Of a DNA stretch of 64,000 nucleotides, positions 60,745-64,000 are shown piece by piece (within the stretch, counting starts at the first letter, position 1; every line of letters starts with the position of its first letter). The DNA is taken from positions 85,281 to 149,280 of the forward strand of contig NZ_JAGGOO010000110.1 of NCBI RefSeq assembly GCF_018614415.1, given 5' to 3'. Source of the DNA: Streptomyces sp. ISL-12 (lineage in GTDB: Bacteria; Actinomycetota; Actinomycetes; Streptomycetales; Streptomycetaceae). The notes below the pieces were generated by a model. It saw only the letters and a list, made by a program, of their open reading frames with translations. It did not search any database and had not been told where the DNA came from. Position numbers and translations under genes: made by a program.

Positions 60745-61563
60745 TCAGGCGACCGCCGCGATCCGCGTCCTGATGTCGTCCGCCGACAGCGTCCCCTTGG
60801 CCGTCACATGGTCGCCGGAGGACTCACCGCGCAGTCGGCGTCCGATCCACGGCACCAGGTACTCGCGCGCCCACTGCACGTCGTCCCGGCGGATGTCGAG
60901 GGTGCCGCGCGGCGGAAGTACGGGCCAGGGCTGCTCCGGGTCGGCCGGCACCGGCAGGCCGAGGACCTGGCCGGCGCGCAGCGCCACGCGCGTGTGCCCC
61001 TCGGGCGAGAGGTGCAGCCGGTCGGTGTCCCAGGCGCGGCGGTCCTGGATGCTGCGCAGCGACCACAGGTCCAGCACCGGGCAGCCATAGCGGTCGGCGA
61101 CGGCCCGTACATGTCCGTTGTACGTGGCGATCTTGCCCCGCAGGTGCTTGAGGACGGGCATCCGACGGGTGTCGAAGCCGGTCGTCACCATGACCGTGCC
61201 GGCCGTCGCGGTGAGTGCGGCCACCGCCCGCTCGAACCGCTCGGCCACCTCGTCGGGGTCGGTGCCGGGCCGGAGGATGTCGTTGCCGCCCGCGCAGAAG
61301 GAGACCAGGTCCGGTGCGAGACCGACCGCCTGGGGCACCTGGTCCGCCACGATCTGGTCGAGCAGCTTTCCGCGTACGGCGAGGTTGGTGTACGTGAAGT
61401 CGCCCTCGGGCCGCCGGTCCGCGAGCAGAACGGCGAAGCGGTCGGCCCAGCCGACGAACGCCCCGTCGGGGCCGCGATCACCGACACCTTCGGTGAAGCT
61501 GTCCCCCACCGCCACGTACGACCCGATCACTGCTCTCTTGTCACTCTTCGAATCGTCTGCCAC
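60745..61563 (-). CDS. SGNH/GDSL-family hydrolase
   Basis: A 272-aa esterase/lipase-like enzyme. The nucleophile block is VAVGDSFTEGVGD, the oxyanion-hole blocks include Gly in VRGKLLDQ and Asn in CAGGNDILRPG, and the catalytic Asp-x-x-His is in DTDRLHLSPEGH. No signal peptide is seen, so it is probably cytoplasmic. Streptomyces has many such hydrolases; the substrate cannot be predicted. Confidence 0.9.
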   Translation of the reverse strand: MADDSKSDKRAVIGSYVAVGDSFTEGVGDRGPDGAFVGWADRFAVLLADRRPEGDFTYTNLAVRGKLLDQIVADQVPQAVGLAPDLVSFCAGGNDILRPGTDPDEVAERFERAVAALTATAGTVMVTTGFDTRRMPVLKHLRGKIATYNGHVRAVADRYGCPVLDLWSLRSIQDRRAWDTDRLHLSPEGHTRVALRAGQVLGLPVPADPEQPWPVLPPRGTLDIRRDDVQWAREYLVPWIGRRLRGESSGDHVTAKGTLSADDIRTRIAAVA

Positions 61564-61694
61564 GTCGGCCCATGATTCACCTTGGATTGTGACCTACGCG
61601 ACCGTAGGAAGGGGTTGACGGGCGGTGAGAAAGGCCACTCCTAAAGTGTTGGCCAATTCCGGAATAAGTGAGCCCCGCTCCACAGGACACAGGA

Positions 61695-61736
61695 CGCCGA
61701 AGGCCGGACCCGGGGATCGGGGTCCGGCCTTCGGCG
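61695..61736 (-). terminator. Hairpin terminator of the M23 peptidase gene
   Basis: A perfect 17-bp stem CGCCGAAGGCCGGACCC (61695-61711) with its complement (61720-61736) and an 8-nt loop, 21 nt beyond the peptidase stop. Confidence 0.8.
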
Positions 61737-61756
61737 GGCGCGCGCGGCGGGCGGCG

Positions 61757-62602
61757 TCAGACGGAGACGCCCTTCGACCTGAGGTAGGCGAGCGGGTCGA
61801 TGTCCGAGCCGTAGTCCGGCGTGGTGCGGATCTCGAAGTGCAGGTGCGGGCCGGTCACGTTGCCGGTGGCGCCGGAGAGACCGATCTGCTGTCCCGCCGT
61901 CACGGAGTCGCCGCTGGAGACGGAGAGCGAGGACAGGTGGGCGTACTGGGCGTAGGTGCCGTCGGCGAGCTTGATGACGACCTGGTTGCCGTACGCGCCT
62001 CCCCAGCCGGCGGTGACGACCGTGCCCGCGCCGACGGCCTTCAGCGAGGTGCCGGTCGGGACGACGAAGTCGGTGCCGGTGTGGTAGCCGCTGGACCACA
62101 TGCTGCCCGACTGGTGGTACGGGGTGCCGACGGTGCCGCCGTCGACGGGGGCCACGAACCCGGCGGAACTGTCCGAGGTGTCCGAGGTGTCCGACGCGGG
62201 CTGCGCCGTCTTCTTCTCCGCGGCGTCCGCGGCGTCCGTGGTGTCGGCGGCGGTGTCGGCACTCGCCGCGGCCTTGCCGCCGATGGCGAGCTTCAGACCG
62301 GGACGGATCAGCGACGGGTCGTCGCCGACGGCGTCGCGGTTGTCCTCGTAGAGCTTCTTCCAGCCGCCGCTGACGTTCTCGGCGTCGGCGATCTTCGCCA
62401 GCGAGTCACCGGCGCGGACGGTGTACGTCTGCGCGTCCTTCACGGCGGCGGACTGCGCCGAGGCGGACTGCGCGGGAGCGGCGTGGGCGCCGGCGGCCCC
62501 CAGGAGCGGCAGGGCGAGCGCGGCGCCGCCGGTTCCGGCGACGGCGAGGGTACGGGTCAGGCGCTGGGTCTTGGTACGGCGGTGCTTACCCTTCGCGGGC
62601 AT
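61757..62602 (-). CDS. LysM and M23 peptidase-domain secreted cell-wall enzyme
   Basis: A 281-aa exported protein. A Sec signal with basic start (KGKHRRTKTQRLTR) is followed by a hydrophobic stretch ending in GAAGAHAAPA. One LysM domain follows (YTVRAGDSLAKIADAENVSG), then an Ala/Asp/Thr-rich linker, then an M23 zinc endopeptidase domain with HTGTDF (metal His and Asp) and GPHLHFEIRT (HxH). It probably cleaves peptidoglycan cross-links. ATG at 62602 starts the signal peptide. Expression is likely controlled by the c-di-AMP riboswitch in its leader. Confidence 0.93.
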   Translation of the reverse strand: MPAKGKHRRTKTQRLTRTLAVAGTGGAALALPLLGAAGAHAAPAQSASAQSAAVKDAQTYTVRAGDSLAKIADAENVSGGWKKLYEDNRDAVGDDPSLIRPGLKLAIGGKAAASADTAADTTDAADAAEKKTAQPASDTSDTSDSSAGFVAPVDGGTVGTPYHQSGSMWSSGYHTGTDFVVPTGTSLKAVGAGTVVTAGWGGAYGNQVVIKLADGTYAQYAHLSSLSVSSGDSVTAGQQIGLSGATGNVTGPHLHFEIRTTPDYGSDIDPLAYLRSKGVSV

Positions 62603-62619
62603 GACGAATTCCTCTCCGG

Positions 62620-62797
62620 CGCCTGCGAGGTGAGCTGTCGGGTGCGGGCTGGAGCTGCCCGGCCGCACCGGAAGAGCGCGGCTTTACCCCTAGCCGTCCC
62701 GGGAACCGGAACAGGCGGTCGTACCTGTGGGTCCCCCGCTCCTGCCGCGTACGGGTGGTGAGTGGGTGTGGTCTCCGGGCGGCGGCAGGATTAGGCG
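62620..62797 (-). ncRNA. c-di-AMP riboswitch (ydaO/yuaA type)
   Basis: The leader of the M23 peptidase on the minus strand contains the ydaO hallmark elements. These are AATCCTGCCGCC near its 5' end, GAGCGGGGGACCCACAGG, then GGGTAAAGCCGCGCTCTTCC, and the 3' signature GACAGCTCACCTCGCAGGCG (62621-62640). That block sits 18 nt before the start codon. The class senses c-di-AMP and controls cell-wall hydrolases such as resuscitation-promoting factors and M23 peptidases in Streptomyces. Exact limits are approximate. Confidence 0.85.
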
Positions 62798-63188
62798 TCC
62801 GTCCGGATCGGTGGTGAACGTAAGGGACCAGGACGCACAGGGACAAGCGAGGGATTCCCGGTGAAGGTGTTCCACATGATCCTTTGGGGGAATGATCCGT
62901 CACCCTCCGTCGATGGCGGGAATTGCGTGGGAGGCGAACACCCTTGAAAAGCACCTGTATTACGTGGACATGAGGCGCGACGTACGGTCACCGATATGAC
63001 GCTGCTCACGCGGGCCCGCGCCAGCGGCTTTTATTCCAGAGCGAGTTGGGGAGAATGCTCCAATTCGGACAGACGCATCAGAAGTCACGCAGAGGGACAA
63101 CCAGGACTCTTTCGGGGGTCGGAATGCCGTATCGTCGGGCGCACCCGCCGTCGATCAGCGGCAGCGGAGCCGAATGGGAGGAGTCCTC
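62798..63188. other. Divergent intergenic region before the tyrosine phosphatase
   Basis: About 390 nt. It should hold the promoter of the riboswitch transcript and that of the phosphatase gene. I see no clear operator, repeat or additional gene; short frames here have no recognisable content. GC content is lower than in the coding regions around it. Confidence 0.5.
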
Positions 63189-63986
63189 GTGACGCAACAG
63201 GTCCCGTCGACCGAGCCGGAGCTGGCCGGGGTACGCAATTTCCGTGACGTGGGCGGCCTGCCGGCCACGGACGGACGGCGGGTGCGGTTCGGCGTGCTGT
63301 TCCGCAGCGGCCACCTCGCCCACGCGACCGCCGAGGACGCGGCGTTCCTCGCGGGTCTGGGCCTGCACACCGTCTTCGACTTCCGCAACGCGGCCGACCA
63401 GAAGCTCGAAGGCCCCGACGTGGCCCTGCCGGGCGTGCGCAATGTGAACCTGCCGCTGTCCGACCCCGCCGACGGCGCCGAGTTCTGGAAGATGGTCCGC
63501 GACGGCGACCTGGACCAGTTGCGGGAGATCCTCTCGGACGGCAAGGGCGCGGACCGGATGATCGCGTCGTACCGCTCGATCATCACGGACCGCACCGCCG
63601 AGCACTCCCAGGTGCTGCACGCGCTCGCCGAGGACAGCGTCCCGGCCCTGATGCACTGCGCGGCCGGCAAGGACCGCGCGGGCCTGTCCATCGCGGTGAC
63701 GCTGCTCGCACTGGGCGTCGAGCGGGAGGCGATCGTCGAGGACTACCTGAAGTCCAACGAGAAGCACCGCCGTTACAAGGTCAAGCGCAGCGGCTCCGCG
63801 GACTCGGCCTACTCCCCCGAGGTCATGGAGCTGCTGAGTCCCCTGTTCGACGCGCGCGCCGAATACCTGACGGCGGCCTTCGAGACGATCGAGCGGACCT
63901 GGGGCGACGTCGACACCTATCTGGAGCGTGGTCTGCGGATCACCCCGCAGACCCGGGACCGGCTGCGCGACCGGTTCCTCGACTAG
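63189..63986 (+). CDS. Tyrosine/serine phosphatase (PTP/IphP type)
   Basis: A 265-aa phosphatase of the Y_phosphatase3/IphP family. The N-terminal RNFRDVGGLPATDGRRVR is the family signature and the catalytic P-loop is MHCAAGKDRAGLS (Cys nucleophile, Arg binding phosphate). It has a long helical C-terminal part. GTG at 63189 is favoured because GGGAGGAG sits 6 nt upstream; an in-frame ATG at 63174 is the alternative. It probably dephosphorylates protein tyrosine or lipid phosphates. It is monocistronic as far as visible. Confidence 0.9.
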   Translation: MTQQVPSTEPELAGVRNFRDVGGLPATDGRRVRFGVLFRSGHLAHATAEDAAFLAGLGLHTVFDFRNAADQKLEGPDVALPGVRNVNLPLSDPADGAEFWKMVRDGDLDQLREILSDGKGADRMIASYRSIITDRTAEHSQVLHALAEDSVPALMHCAAGKDRAGLSIAVTLLALGVEREAIVEDYLKSNEKHRRYKVKRSGSADSAYSPEVMELLSPLFDARAEYLTAAFETIERTWGDVDTYLERGLRITPQTRDRLRDRFLD

Positions 63987-64000
63987 GGCCTGTCGTTTGG

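Overview
The window is a high-GC actinobacterial chromosome segment, almost certainly Streptomyces. Supporting signs are dense GC-rich genes with GTG/TTG starts and ATGA-type overlaps, a conservon (cvnABCD) operon, a c-di-AMP (ydaO-type) riboswitch ahead of a LysM/M23 peptidase, a GlnR-like box before gdhA, and zinc-free L33/L36 ribosomal proteins.

Layout. (1) 1-2612: a GH42 beta-galactosidase cut by the window edge and a LysR regulator. (2) 2787-9633: a tightly packed seven-gene catabolic operon (two FAH-family enzymes, cyclase-family hydrolase, FAD hydroxylase, ACMSD-like amidohydrolase, extradiol-type VOC dioxygenase, SDR). It looks like an aromatic meta-cleavage pathway driven from a 39-bp dyad shared with the divergent LysR gene. 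(3) 9632-12132: MFS transporter, hexapeptide acetyltransferase and TetR regulator, with a repeated palindrome before the first two. (4) 12227-42777: a nonribosomal peptide cluster. (5) 43492-43565: tRNA-Pro(GGG) with a possible integrase remnant beside its 3' end. (6) 43674-51741: a split transketolase under a MerR-type operator, regulators, small enzymes, and the threonine catabolic pair tdh-kbl. (7) 51910-55930: conservon plus GAF protein. (8) 56700-63986: gdhA, rpmJ/rpmG, a small secreted protein, MBL-fold and SGNH hydrolases, the riboswitch-controlled peptidase and a tyrosine phosphatase.

The peptide cluster is the centrepiece. A leftward unit encodes PanD (beta-alanine), a P450, a glycosyltransferase, a one-module NRPS (C-A-PCP), a four-module NRPS (C-A-PCP, C-A-NMT-PCP, C-A-PCP, C-A-PCP-TE) and MbtH. 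A rightward unit encodes the complete 4-hydroxyphenylglycine (Hpg) route from 4-hydroxyphenylpyruvate (HmaS, Hmo, HpgT), an ABC exporter, a cysteate-synthase-like PLP enzyme and a TIGR01777-type SDR. A LuxR regulator and an MFS exporter close the cluster. Reading the adenylation pockets by eye, module 3 matches Hpg and carries an N-methyltransferase, while module 5 matches Tyr-type pockets. The predicted product is a five-residue peptide X1-X2-(N-Me-Hpg)-X4-Tyr, with no epimerase domains, possibly glycosylated. The N-Me-Hpg-X-Tyr order plus a P450 recalls the cross-linked core of arylomycins. The cysteate-synthase-like gene together with a Lys278 (Asp/Asn-type) pocket in module 2 raises the possibility of a sulfonated residue. 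These structural predictions are inference. Gene identities rest on motifs read directly from the translations.
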